In this document: one piece after another, positions 40,959-50,348 of the stretch
Position numbering within the stretch: the first letter of the stretch is position 1
How the letters are laid out: each line of letters opens with the position of its first letter
NCBI GenBank assembly: GCA_012103575.1
Contig: WLWN01000001.1
Span: 511,792 to 575,791 of the forward strand
Direction: 5' to 3'
DNA from: Kiritimatiellia bacterium
GTDB taxonomy: Bacteria; Verrucomicrobiota; Kiritimatiellia; WLWN01
DNA length: 64,000 bases
Program-made: the position numbers and the translations under genes
Notes under the pieces: model-generated
The model's database searches: none
What the model was told of the DNA's origin: nothing
What the model saw: the letters and a program-made list of their open reading frames with translations, nothing else

Positions 40959-42329
40959 ATGAATAGAAATCAAGAAACCGAGGTACTCAATCAGCTCAAA
41001 ACAATTATCGATCCTGATCTAGGAAAAGATATTGTTACGTGTGGGTTCATTAAAGAGTTGAAGATTGATGATGCGGGACACGTTTCCTTTACCGTAGAGC
41101 TCACCACCCCAGCTTGTCCGATTAAAGAAAAATTTAAAACAGACTGTGAAAAAGTGGTTTCTTCATTGTCATGGGTACAAACCGTCAATGTCAATATGTC
41201 AGCAGCTCCTCGGAAAAGTCCTCTGGAAGTACAATCACCTGGGCTCCAATCCGTTTCCAATTTGTTAGCCGTTTCAAGTTGTAAAGGCGGTGTTGGCAAA
41301 TCGACCTTAGCGATTAATCTCGCTTTTTCGCTCGCTCAAACAGGTGCAAAAATAGGCATCTTTGATGCTGATATATATGGGCCAAGTTTACCTACCATTG
41401 TTCAACCCCAAAATACAGACCTTTATCAACAGGACGAACTCATTCAGCCTCTTGATTATCATGGAGTCAAACTCATGTCTTTCGGGTTTATCCCTAAAGG
41501 ACCCGGTTCAGGCGCAGCGATTATGCGCGGGCCCATGGTCACACAAGTCATCAATCAGCTCTTAACCGGCACAGATTGGGGCGAACTCGATTATTTAGTG
41601 ATCGATATGCCGCCCGGTACAGGGGATATCCAATTAACCCTGACTCAGCTTATTCCGTTAACAGCCGCGATCATTGTCACAACTCCACAAGACTTAAGTT
41701 TTGTGGATGTTGTCAAAGGCATACAAATGTTTGATAAACTTAAAGTGCCCACCGTTGCAGTCATCGAGAATATGAGCTATTTCATATGCAGCCAATGTAA
41801 CGTCAAACACTATCCTTTTGGTCAAGGAGCTCTTGCCAAACTTATTGAACAATATGGCTTTAAAAATGCCTTTAAAATTCCCATTCAAACAGATATTTCA
41901 AAATTAAGTGATGCAGGAACACCGATTGTCCTAGAAAAACCAGAATCTACGATCGCACGTTCTATCCATACAATAAGTGGCGCCGTGGTACGAGAGATTA
42001 GTAAAATAAAGCATGGAGGATTGAAACGGCCTCAAATAAACTTTTCTGGAGATCAAGGGTTCGTTATCACCTTGCCAGAAGGAAAGAAGGAAACGCTTTC
42101 ACCCATTATATTACGCCAAAACTGTCGATGTGCGGTATGTATTGAAGAGCAAACAGGAAAACCATTACTTGACCCTGAAACAATACCTGCTGATATCTAT
42201 CCAACCGGAATCAGACCCATGGGAAACTATGCAGTCGCTATAACATGGAGTGATGGACACTCAAGCTCGATTTATCCCTATGACACCTTAACAGAATTGG
42301 TCGACATATCATGCAAAGAAACCCCCTAA
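40959..42329 (+). CDS. Mrp/NBP35-type iron-sulfur cluster carrier ATPase with C-terminal DUF971-like domain
   Basis: The product has 456 residues. An N-terminal MIP18/DUF59 domain (about 5-80, TIIDPDLGKDIVTCGFIKEL) precedes the P-loop ATPase with the deviant Walker A SSCKGGVGKSTLAINLA, Walker B-like DMPPGTGDIQLTL and the CSQC pair that binds the shared cluster. The C-terminal about 95 residues (QGFVITLPEGKKETLSP, LRQNCRCAVC) look like a DUF971-type domain. It should hold and transfer 4Fe-4S clusters in the cytoplasm. ATG 40959 is preferred over the upstream in-frame codon at 40899, which lies inside the MITE end. Confidence 0.9.
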   Translation: MNRNQETEVLNQLKTIIDPDLGKDIVTCGFIKELKIDDAGHVSFTVELTTPACPIKEKFKTDCEKVVSSLSWVQTVNVNMSAAPRKSPLEVQSPGLQSVSNLLAVSSCKGGVGKSTLAINLAFSLAQTGAKIGIFDADIYGPSLPTIVQPQNTDLYQQDELIQPLDYHGVKLMSFGFIPKGPGSGAAIMRGPMVTQVINQLLTGTDWGELDYLVIDMPPGTGDIQLTLTQLIPLTAAIIVTTPQDLSFVDVVKGIQMFDKLKVPTVAVIENMSYFICSQCNVKHYPFGQGALAKLIEQYGFKNAFKIPIQTDISKLSDAGTPIVLEKPESTIARSIHTISGAVVREISKIKHGGLKRPQINFSGDQGFVITLPEGKKETLSPIILRQNCRCAVCIEEQTGKPLLDPETIPADIYPTGIRPMGNYAVAITWSDGHSSSIYPYDTLTELVDISCKETP

Positions 42330-42353
42330 CATCTACTGAATAAGGAAACCCCA

Positions 42354-42743
42354 ATGGACGAATTAGAAAAGTCAGAGGCCCCTTCCCCTTTAGCCGTTAA
42401 TGTTTCAACCCATGAAATTCCTGAAGGGTTATCAGGGTGGGTGGGGTTTGTAGGTATTATCACCATTGTGAGCGGAGCATCCTATATTTTGTCCTGTATC
42501 GGTATTTTTATAGGCGTTTTCATGGTTATCGCAGGGATTGCCCTCATGGGCGGAAAATCAGCTTTAGACAACATAACTCACGCTGATCCACTGATGATCC
42601 CCTTTTTAGAAAAGCTTAGAACCTTTATGTTAATGACGGGGATTGTCTATATTGTCACCATTGCATTAACAATCATTGGACTTACTTTATATTTTGGATT
42701 CATCGTAGCCCTTTTATCATCCATCGGAAATGTTCCCCTTTGA
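42354..42743 (+). CDS. Small membrane protein, DUF5362-like
   Basis: This 129-residue protein has a polar N-terminus (about 30 residues) and two long hydrophobic regions (about 30-63 and 90-125) that form two to four helices, with a soluble loop containing DNITHADPLMIPFLEKLR. It resembles the DUF5362 family of uncharacterised membrane proteins. It overlaps the next start by 4 bp (TTGA), so it is cotranscribed with the thioesterase and probably with mrp. No catalytic motif is visible. Confidence 0.6.
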   Translation: MDELEKSEAPSPLAVNVSTHEIPEGLSGWVGFVGIITIVSGASYILSCIGIFIGVFMVIAGIALMGGKSALDNITHADPLMIPFLEKLRTFMLMTGIVYIVTIALTIIGLTLYFGFIVALLSSIGNVPL

Positions 42744-43195
42744 CAACGATTAACCAATCGCAACATAACGTGTTCACCTATCGCACAACCATAAGAATGT
42801 ACGATACCGATGCAGCAGGTATTCTCTACTTTACCCATCAACTGCGTATCGCTCACGAAGCCTTTGAAGCCTTTCTAAGGCTCCAAAAAAATGGAATTCA
42901 AAAGATGCTAAAAGAAGAGGATTATTTGCTTCCGGTTGTACATAGCAAAGCTGATTATCAAAGGCCTTTATTCCTCGACGACACATTATGTATAGAACTA
43001 AGCGTCGGACGTATAGGCCGCGCATCATTCACAACACATTATAAGATCATAAAAGATGAAACTGAATGTGCGGGAACCGTAAAAATAGTCCATGCAAGTA
43101 TTGACCAGCATACTCGCAAAACGATTCCTATTCCCGAATCCATACGAACGCTTATAAGCAAGCTTACCTCGAAAAACACTGACCCCGAGATATAA
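42740..43195 (+). CDS. Hotdog-fold acyl-CoA thioesterase (YbgC/4HBT type)
   Basis: This 151-residue protein has the 4-hydroxybenzoyl-CoA thioesterase signature MYDTDAAGILYFTHQLRIAHEAFEAFL, with the catalytic Asp in DTDAAG, and a hotdog core through SVGRIGRASFTTHYKI. It hydrolyses short- or medium-chain acyl-CoA or acyl-ACP thioesters, though the substrate is not predictable. The start is TTG at 42740, overlapping the upstream stop. A strong hairpin follows the stop codon directly. Confidence 0.82.
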   Translation: MTTINQSQHNVFTYRTTIRMYDTDAAGILYFTHQLRIAHEAFEAFLRLQKNGIQKMLKEEDYLLPVVHSKADYQRPLFLDDTLCIELSVGRIGRASFTTHYKIIKDETECAGTVKIVHASIDQHTRKTIPIPESIRTLISKLTSKNTDPEI

Positions 43196-43226
43196 AGAAA
43201 GCTCGGTCATGCACCGAGCTTTCTTT
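43194..43226. terminator. Bidirectional intrinsic terminator
   Basis: A perfect 14-bp stem (AAAGAAAGCTCGGT with its complement) around a 5-base loop (CATGC) starts within the thioesterase stop codon. Its A/T-rich flanks supply a U-tract in either direction. It separates the mrp-side genes (+) from the tRNA gene (-). Confidence 0.85.
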
Positions 43227-43231
43227 AAGAT

Positions 43232-43308
<77 letters not shown>

Positions 43309-43441
43309 ATCTTCAAAATGAAAGACACTAAAGGTAACGTTATTTTTTTATTGTGCAACTATAAAAAAATCGTTTGACAAGAGATCCTGTATTTTGACAA
43401 ACAGGAAATTTTCTTTTCTTTTATTGATTCCCAGTTAGCTA

Positions 43442-44402
43442 GAGCATTTAATGATTGAAATGCCTCGCTAGCAGAAACCCGGCGGCGTGCGATAGATGCC
43501 TACAAAATGGGCAAAGGTTCCCAGGCCGATATCGCATCTTCTTATCGTGTAGATCTTAGAACGTTTCAGCGTGGGCTCTCTCGTTTCAACGAAACCGGAC
43601 AGACCGCTCCCCGACCGCGTGGGCATCGTCAGGCCCTCTACAGCGGAAAGCAGCTCAAGGCGTTGGCTCAACTGGGGGGCAAACATCCCGATGCAACGCT
43701 TGAAAAACTCAAGAACATGAGCGGCGTGAAGGGGTCGATCATGGCCGTACAGCGGGCGTTGAATCGGTTGGGCTGCCGGTATAAAAGAAACGCTTCACGC
43801 CAGCGAGCAGGACCGGGCGGATGTAAATCTCTTGAGAAAGCAGTGGATCCAAGAAGTGGCCAAACTTGATCCAAGTCGCCTTGTCTTTATTGATGAATCC
43901 GGGGCGAAAACGAATATGACTTGTCTGCGGGGCCGGGCGTTGGGCGGGAACAGGCTTTTTACCAAAACGCCTCATGGACATTGGTGTACCACCACCTTGA
44001 TTTCTTCGGTCCGCCTGGACGGAACAACAGCGGCCATGGAGGGGGAGGGGGCGACAGAGACGGCTGTTTTTGGAGAATATATTTGCCGGGTTCTTCTCCC
44101 GACTCTTTCACCTGAAGACATCGTCATCATGGACAATCTTCGCGTCCATCACAATCCCAAGGTCATTGAACTCATTAAGTCATGTGGGGCCCATGTAAGA
44201 TTCCTTCCACCCTACAGCCCCGATTCCGACCCCATTGAAAAAATGTGGGGCAAGATAAAGAATCGGTTGGGCAGCCTTGCAGCCCGCAGTCAGCAGGAAC
44301 TATCTGAAGCGATCACACAAGCGTTCGAAGAGGTTTCTCCCGACGAGGTAATCGGCTGGTTTTCTTCGTGCTACATCGCGACACCTCAATCGCGAAGCGC
44401 TC
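43442..44402 (+). mobile_element. IS630-family element, copy 3, at the 3' end of fabI
   Basis: This 961-bp element is flanked by TA (43440-43441 and 44403-44404). Both end repeats are present (GAGCATTTAATGATTG left, CAATCGCGAAGCGCTC right). The transposase lies in two frames (43507-43869 and 43832-44461) joined by a +1 step at TATAAAAGAAACG, with all DDE motifs present, but it lacks the 35-bp start-codon segment of copies 2 and 5. Its right end forms the new last codons of fabI on the other strand. Confidence 0.92.
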
Positions 44403-45201
44403 TAGGCCGTTCGGAGGGTACGAGTTCACCACCAATGACTGATGCACCACCATCAACATAAAGAACTTGACCGGTTATCTTTTTGGAGCAGGGCCCTAAA
44501 AGGAAAACCGCGGCATGAGCTATTTCCTGTTTATCTTCTGCACTGTCTCCCCAGGGCAAAGGGCTTATACGGCTCCAGGTATCGGATAGAGCAGAAAATC
44601 CAGGGATGGCTCCAGCGGCCTTCGTGGCAACAGGACCTGCTGAAACAGCATTAATATGCAGATTGTCTTTCCCATGGCGACGCGCAAGGGCTCGTACAAC
44701 AGCTTCTAAAGCAGCCTTATTGACTCCCATCCAATTATAATAAGGAAAAGCAAGTTCAGAAGCAAAGGTTAGGGCAACAATGCCTCCACCTTTTTCCACA
44801 TGAGGCTGCGCATAACGAACAACGGTTGCGAGAGAAACCGCACTAATATGAAATCCTGCTTTTAGATCTTCATACGCATCCGTGTGAAATTCTTCACCCA
44901 TACATGTTTTGGGATTGGCAAAAGCAATTGAATGTATAACACCACCGATAGGTCCTATCTCACTGAACAGGGTTTTAACTTCTTCATCAATGGTTATGCC
45001 ACAGTACTTAATATTAAGAGCGGCTTTTTCTTCGTCACTCAACTTTTTACTCCGATCCAGAAAAATCCGTTTCATGCGCTCGCTTTGAACAGTGAAAATC
45101 ACTTTCCCACCCCACTGCTCGATTGTTTTTCCAATGGAATAGGCAATAGAGTCAGAGTCGAGTAAGCCCATCACAACATAGGTAGTATCTTTCGTAAGCA
45201 T
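44386..45201 (-). CDS. fabI: Enoyl-[acyl-carrier-protein] reductase FabI
   Basis: This is a 271-residue short-chain dehydrogenase of the FabI type with GLLDSDSIAYSIGKTIEQWG (nucleotide loop), SIAFANPKT, and the active-site YYNWMGVNKAALE tyrosine and lysine. It reduces trans-2-enoyl-ACP with NAD(P)H in fatty acid synthesis. The ATG at 45201 has a clear GGAGGAG site upstream. IS630 copy 3 is inserted at the last codons. The original end can be rebuilt as LVPSERPS and stop; the present gene ends LVPSERPRALRD, reading into the IS end. The change is C-terminal and probably harmless. Confidence 0.94.
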   Translation of the reverse strand: MLTKDTTYVVMGLLDSDSIAYSIGKTIEQWGGKVIFTVQSERMKRIFLDRSKKLSDEEKAALNIKYCGITIDEEVKTLFSEIGPIGGVIHSIAFANPKTCMGEEFHTDAYEDLKAGFHISAVSLATVVRYAQPHVEKGGGIVALTFASELAFPYYNWMGVNKAALEAVVRALARRHGKDNLHINAVSAGPVATKAAGAIPGFSALSDTWSRISPLPWGDSAEDKQEIAHAAVFLLGPCSKKITGQVLYVDGGASVIGGELVPSERPRALRD

Positions 45202-45251
45202 TGAATATTCTCCTCCAGTTTAAATTTGGTGCACACGATAGAAAACCTGTG

Positions 45252-45535
45252 TTTATATTGCAACCTTATTTAAAGAGCATGAAAAGGCTGAGAGAATCTT
45301 GCAGGAGATAGAAGATTTTTCTAGTGCCTTACAAATCCTTCCTTTGGATGATCGAACGAGTAGAGAGTATGGCGACATTCAGTCTTATCTGAAAAAAAAG
45401 AAACCCCTATTCCTGATAATGATATTTGGATCGCGGCATCGGCTAGAAGGTATGGCTTGTCACTGGGTGATCGTGATCAACACTTTGAGCTTGTTCCGAA
45501 ACTTAAAGCCATTTCTTGGCAACCCAATAAACAGG
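45252..45535 (+). pseudogene. VapC-like PIN-domain toxin, 3' remnant
   Basis: The frame IATLFKEHEKAERILQEIE, then LQILPLDDRTSREYGDIQSYL matches the middle of VapC-type PIN nucleases. After a one-base shift in the A8 tract near 45412-45419 it continues as PIPDNDIWIAASARRYG and LGDRDQHFELVPKLKAISW, with the two late acidic residues. The first about 40 residues, with the first catalytic Asp, are absent and no antitoxin gene is seen. It is a non-functional toxin-antitoxin relic. Confidence 0.72.
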
Positions 45536-45637
45536 CAAAAGCCAAGAATGGGGTCGGATATCTAGCAGGAAATGAATCGCGGGATGTAACCCGCTCCCGC
45601 ATGGGGTTTATCACAATGCCGATAGAACCCACTGCCC

Positions 45638-47148
45638 TTAAAAGAACGACCCGCCATAAACCGTGGAAGGAACCTGTTGATAAGGGAAACGGCGTGTATC
45701 ATAACGCAGAACTTCCCCATGATAATCGGGCTGGTTACGGAAAGGAACAAAATAAATATACCGCCCATCATACACGCCCCCAATATACCCGTCAGAATCG
45801 GTGCCTACGCCATTGAGACCCGGGTCAAAGGTTTGCCAGCTATTGGTATCGGTAAAGATACCTTGAGTATCATGGCGCAGGACTTCTCTATGATGTTCGG
45901 TCCCATTGTTGTTAGGAACAAAATAGATGTACCGCCCATACACGCCACCAATATACCCGTCAGGATCGACGCCTATGCCATTGAGACCCGGGTCAAAGGT
46001 TTGCCAGCTATTGGTATCAGTAAAGGGACCTTGGGTATCATGGCATAGGACTTCTCCATGATGTTCGGCTCCGTTATGGCGAGGCATGAAATAGATATAC
46101 CGCCCATCATACACGCCGCCTCGAAACCCGTCGGGATCGGTGCCTACACCGTTTATACCCGGATCAAAGGCCTCCCAGCTACTCGTATCGGTAAAGGGAC
46201 CTTGGGTATCATGGCGCAGAACTTCCCCATGACGTTCGGTCCCATTGTTGTTAGGAACAAAATAGATGTACCGCCCATCATACACGCCCCCAATATACCC
46301 GTCGGGGTCGACGCCAACACCGTTGTCTCCTGGATCAAATGTGCGCCACGCTAAGGAATCGTCAAAGTTCGCAAACCCTTGTAAATTATCGGCAAAAATA
46401 TCGGCTAATGGATTGATATCTATTTTGTCCCAGTTGATCTTGCCTATAGTCGGATCATTTCCATTTACCAAAATCGAGCTCCAATCACGGCCCGCTAACG
46501 TTTTTGATTCTACAGCATAGGGCACCGCAATTAATTGATGGCGAGGCGTGAGGGGGACGCCATCGATACTGATTCCTGGTATAGGCCAGGATAATTGGGT
46601 AAGACGTCGGAAATACCGGTACGCGGATATTGATATGTTACGTTAATCACTGTTCCCGCTGATGGAACAAAGTTCGAACTGAAATAGTTTGCCCGTACAA
46701 ATCCCGTAGCGTAGTCAAATGAAGTTACGTCAAACTCGCTCGGAGCTGAAGATCCCACATCCTCGTCCCAGGTATAGATCCCATCATCGACTTCAAGCGT
46801 TCCCGGTAAGATCGGGGGGTTCGCTATGTTATAGGAATAGGCCATGGTAGCCCCATCGCTGACGCCCAAGGTTTCAGTGGATGTCCAAATCAAGGTCCCA
46901 GACGATCCCCACCCAAAGGAGTAAGTGCCCTCTTGGATAGGAAGCTGACCGATCTGTTCGAAATAGACGCCTGCTCCTCCACTGATATTGGTATAGACAG
47001 CAACATCGACATTGACACTTCCATTCACGGGTGTCCCGTTGGTATCAATCAGGCGTCCTTGATAATTGATCGTGTCGGGCACTTGAGCGAATGCGGCTAT
47101 TGCGCTTATAAAAAGGGTTACGATGCACCCGATTAGCTTTACATTCAT
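45638..47148 (-). pseudogene. Secreted protein with NYQGRL N-terminal domain and 57-residue repeats, one frameshift
   Basis: The ATG at 47148 has an AAAGGAGG site 6 bp upstream and a clear signal peptide (KLIGCIVTLFISAIAAFAQ). The mature start TINYQGRLIDTNGTPVNG is a motif seen in many secreted repeat proteins. A frameshift near 46590-46630 separates this part from TQLSWPIPGISIDGVPLTPR and the repeat region. Four tandem units (45667-46348) follow, then a stop at 45638. The rebuilt product is about 500 residues and presumably extracellular or surface-bound. The repeat looks like a beta-propeller blade type. Ligand and role are unknown. Confidence 0.72.
45667..46348 (-). repeat. Four tandem 57-codon repeats
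   Basis: Each unit follows W..FDPG.NGVG.DPDGY.GGVYDG, then RYIYFVP..NG...HGEVL, then RHDTQGPFTDTNS. Three units are 57 residues and the third lacks one codon (GGVYGRY). The units are similar enough at DNA level for unequal crossing-over. Confidence 0.9.
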
Positions 47149-47189
47149 GGTTTCCTCCTTTTTTTCCTAAAGAAAAATAGTTATGTTTA

Positions 47190-47352
47190 CCTGGATCCGT
47201 CAGTTAAACGTGGGATTTCTGTGCGAATGCTTTGGAGGCAAAAGGTTGCAAAAAAACGCAGGCGCACCCGCTGGGTGCGTCGAGGCTTTTTTGTAATTCC
47301 TTTTGGCCCAAATGGTTCGTGCAGAAAATCGCGTTTAACTGACGGATCCAGG
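47190..47352 (+). mobile_element. 163-bp MITE, copy E
   Basis: Full length, with ends CCTGGATCC and GGATCCAGG and perfect GTTTA duplications (47185-47189 and 47353-47357). It sits 42 bp upstream of the repeat-protein start, within its likely promoter. Confidence 0.92.
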
Positions 47353-47393
47353 GTTTAGTCTTCTATCACAGTTGGGAAATGTTGAACAAGTTA

Positions 47394-48329
47394 GAGCATT
47401 TAACGATTGAAATGCCTCGCTAGCAGAAATCCGGCGGCGTGCGATAGATGCCTACAAAATGGGCAAAGGTTCCCAGGCCGATATCGCATCTTCTTATCGT
47501 GTAGATCTTAGAACGTTTCAGCGTGGGCTCTCTCGTTTCAACGAAACCGGACAGACCGCTCCCCGACCGCGTGGGCATCGTCAGGCCCTCTACAGCGGAA
47601 AGCAGCTCAAGGCGTTGGCTCAACTGGTGGGCAAACATCCCGATGCAACGCTTGAAGAACTCAAGAACATGAGCGGCGTGAAGGGGTCGATCATGGCCGT
47701 ACAGCGGGCGTTGAATCGGTTGGGCTGCCGGTATAAAAGAAACGCTTCACGCCAGCGAGCAAGACCGGGCGGATGTAAATCTCTTGAGAAAGCAGTGGAT
47801 CCAAGAGGTGGCCAAACTTGATCCAAGTCGCCTTGTCTTTATTGATGAATCCGGGGCGAAAACGAATATGACTTGTCTGCGGGGCCGGGCGTTGGGCGGG
47901 AACAGGCTTTTTACCAAAACGCCTCATGGACATTGGTGTACCACCACCTTGATTTCTTCGGTCCGCCTGGACGGAACAACAGCGGCCATGGAGGGGGAGG
48001 GGGCGACAGAGACGGCGTTTTTCTCCCGACTCTTTCACCTGAAGACATCGTCATCATGGACAATCTTCGCGTCCATCACAATCCCAAGGTCATTGAACTC
48101 ATTGAGTCATGTGGGGCCCATGTAAGATTCCTTCCACCCTACAGCCCCGATTCCAACCCCATTGAAAAAATGTGGGGCAAGATAAAGAATCGGTTGGGCA
48201 GCCTTGCAGCCCGCAGTCAGCAGGAACTATCTGAAGCGCTCACACAAGCGTTCGAAGAGGTTTCTCCCGCCGAGGTAATCGGCTGGTTTTCTTCGTGCTA
48301 CATCGCGACACCTCAATCGTAAAGCGCTC
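47394..48329 (+). mobile_element. IS630-family element, copy 4 (internal 25-bp deletion)
   Basis: This 936-bp element is flanked by TA (47392-47393 and 48330-48331). It has the same two-frame transposase arrangement and missing start segment as copies 1 and 3. About 25 bp are lost near 48018 (between GAGACGG and TTTCTCCC), which shifts the C-terminal frame and inactivates it. Confidence 0.92.
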
Positions 48330-48330
48330 T

Positions 48331-48432
48331 AGTCTGAAATATCCGGTGACGAGTCTGTTGCCGATAAAAGACGAGCTTGACGAAAAGCTCCAGAACTATA
48401 AAAAAGGGTGTAAGGCTCAGGCTTTCAAATAA
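48331..48432 (+). pseudogene. C-terminal scrap of an unidentified gene between two IS elements
   Basis: Between IS630 copy 4 and IS1380 copy 3 a 33-codon open frame (SLKYPVTSLLPIKDELDEK, ending in TAA) looks like a charged C-terminal tail. Its upstream part is not recognisable. It may be the 3' end of a gene cut by IS630, but no family can be assigned. Confidence 0.3.
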
Positions 48433-48435
48433 AGA

Positions 48436-50080
48436 CCTGAATCCGTCAGCTATCGCTTCGGAAGGCGTTTTGGGGCTCAAAAGTTGAAAATTTTTTCCTT
48501 GAGATGCTCGCTTTTGGGCGGATTAGGACCGGCAAGTATCACCCTGATGAATTTTTTGAGCGTACAGGTCAGATTCACTCTGATTTGGCCATTTTGGGGC
48601 GTAGGCCTCCTTGGGCAGTCGCCTTAGAGTATTGTTAAAGGTGCATGGAGGGCTATGCGAAGGAATGGGCAATATCTTGTATCACTTCAAACCAGCGACA
48701 ACGCTTGCCAAAGTGAAGTTCAATTCGTCCGGCGTGGCGGACCAATCAAACCGCGCAATAAACGATATTTTTGAGAACCGTTTTGATTCGCCAGCGCGGG
48801 ATGTTGATTTTCTGCGGGGCAAGCCCAGCCCGTTTGATGACCTCTTGGCCAAGACCGCGCAATAGGTTGAAGGCCACCATGGCGCATAACAGAATAATCT
48901 TATTGCCACAGAGTCTCCCCGAAGGCAATCGCTCAACATCAAGATCGCTTTTGAGTTCACTGTGGTACTGCTCGCTGGGGCCATGTCCATGATAGAGATC
49001 TAGCACCGTCTTGGCACGACAAGAGAGGTTCGTCCACCAGGTGTTTACCTCAAGTTTAGGAACTAGAAGTTTCTGACCATCGATATCGATGGTGCGTTCA
49101 ATCACTTCGAAGGCCACCGGGACACAAGGGCGGTTTTGGTCACCACCGGGATGGAAATGATCGAAAAAGCCTGTGTAAACGTTCTTGCCTTCACGACTGT
49201 CTTGTTTGTCTCCAACTCGGCGTGCAAGGGCCAGCATTTGCTCATGACATTCGCGGTGAGGATTTCGCTTTACGATGAAATAATGATCCCCAAAAGCGTC
49301 GAAGTTATCGGCCGCAGCGTTGCCACTATCAAGCCGAAGCAAACATTTTCCACCCAGGCCCAGGGTTTGGAGCATTTCAACGCTGCGGGCAATAAACGCG
49401 GTCGTTCCCGACTGACAATGTTGTTTACCGGGTCGAAGTTCGCACTCAAGCATGTGGCCTTGAGTGCCCACATAGGCAAATATCAGGGCGTAACCATCAT
49501 GGCCCTTATAGGTGTAGGAAACGCCTTCTTTCGAAGAGCCTGAGTGATCCAAAGGGCTCACATCGATATCGACGGGAACAAGATCAAGCCCTTCGACATC
49601 TACCTAGCCAAAGGGGCCCGAGGAAAGAAGTTCGGTGTTGAGTTTGCGTAGCCCCACATGGGTTCTGGCTGGGGGCAGGTCGTCGGAACGACATCGGAAC
49701 ACCGGCTCAGAGGCTACCTTTTTAAGTCCAAAGGCATTCATAAAAATCTCATCACCCCGGTACAGGTCGATATCATTGAAATCGGTTCGACCGTTGCAAA
49801 GTAAGCCGATCTGGGTAAGGAGGATCTCCCGATCAGAGATCGCATCGGAGCGGCGTGGTTGAAAATTGGAGGGAAGAATCCGTTGAGCATGATCCTCAAG
49901 CAGCAGGCCGCAAAGATGATTTCCGCTTGTGCTGTTGAGTTCGCCCTTGCCAGTCTTTATTTTATATTGTTTCATATACACACCTGTTGGGGTGGGGTTG
50001 TTTGTTTGAATACGGGTATGCTCCCCGCTTTAGCCCAACAGGTAATGAAAAATCGTCAGATTTTGTCTGACGGATTCAGG
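48436..50080 (-). mobile_element. IS1380-family insertion sequence, copy 3
   Basis: This 1645-bp element has the standard ends. It lacks the 13-bp insertion of copies 1 and 2, so the transposase N-terminus (49981 down to 49607) is open, but it shares the in-frame TAG (49604-49606). A CGA-to-TGA nonsense near 48746 removes the last about 35 residues (ends YCAV). The flanks AAAGA (left) and TTAAT (right) do not match, so recombination or flank loss has occurred. On its right lies the C-terminus of a beta-helix gene whose N-terminus is missing. Confidence 0.92.
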
Positions 50081-50347
50081 TTAATCAATAATAATGCCAA
50101 GCATGGACTGTTCTTCCCCTCTTTTAATGAAAATTATATTACGGAAAACCATCTTTCAGGAAATGGGGATAATGGAATTTCTCTAACAGGTTGCGAAAAC
50201 CTGATCGTAAAAAATACGGCTGTGAATAACTTGACTCCAGATTATGATATGAATGGTACCTGTGGGGCTGGAGAAGCAAATAGATTTAGAAATCACATCG
50301 CGTCCAGTTTGGTCGGTATAAATGCATGGTTTAATCTGGATCTGTAG
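50081..50347 (+). pseudogene. Beta-helix surface protein 1, C-terminal fragment
   Basis: About 88 residues (INNNAKHGLFFPSFNENYI, then GNGDNGISLTGCENLIVKN) match the C-terminal repeats of the three following paralogs, including the closing TGC.NL..KNTAV.N pattern. The N-terminal part is lost at the IS1380 copy 3 end. The stop at 50345 is immediately followed by the next paralog's start. Confidence 0.75.
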
Positions 50348-50348
50348 C

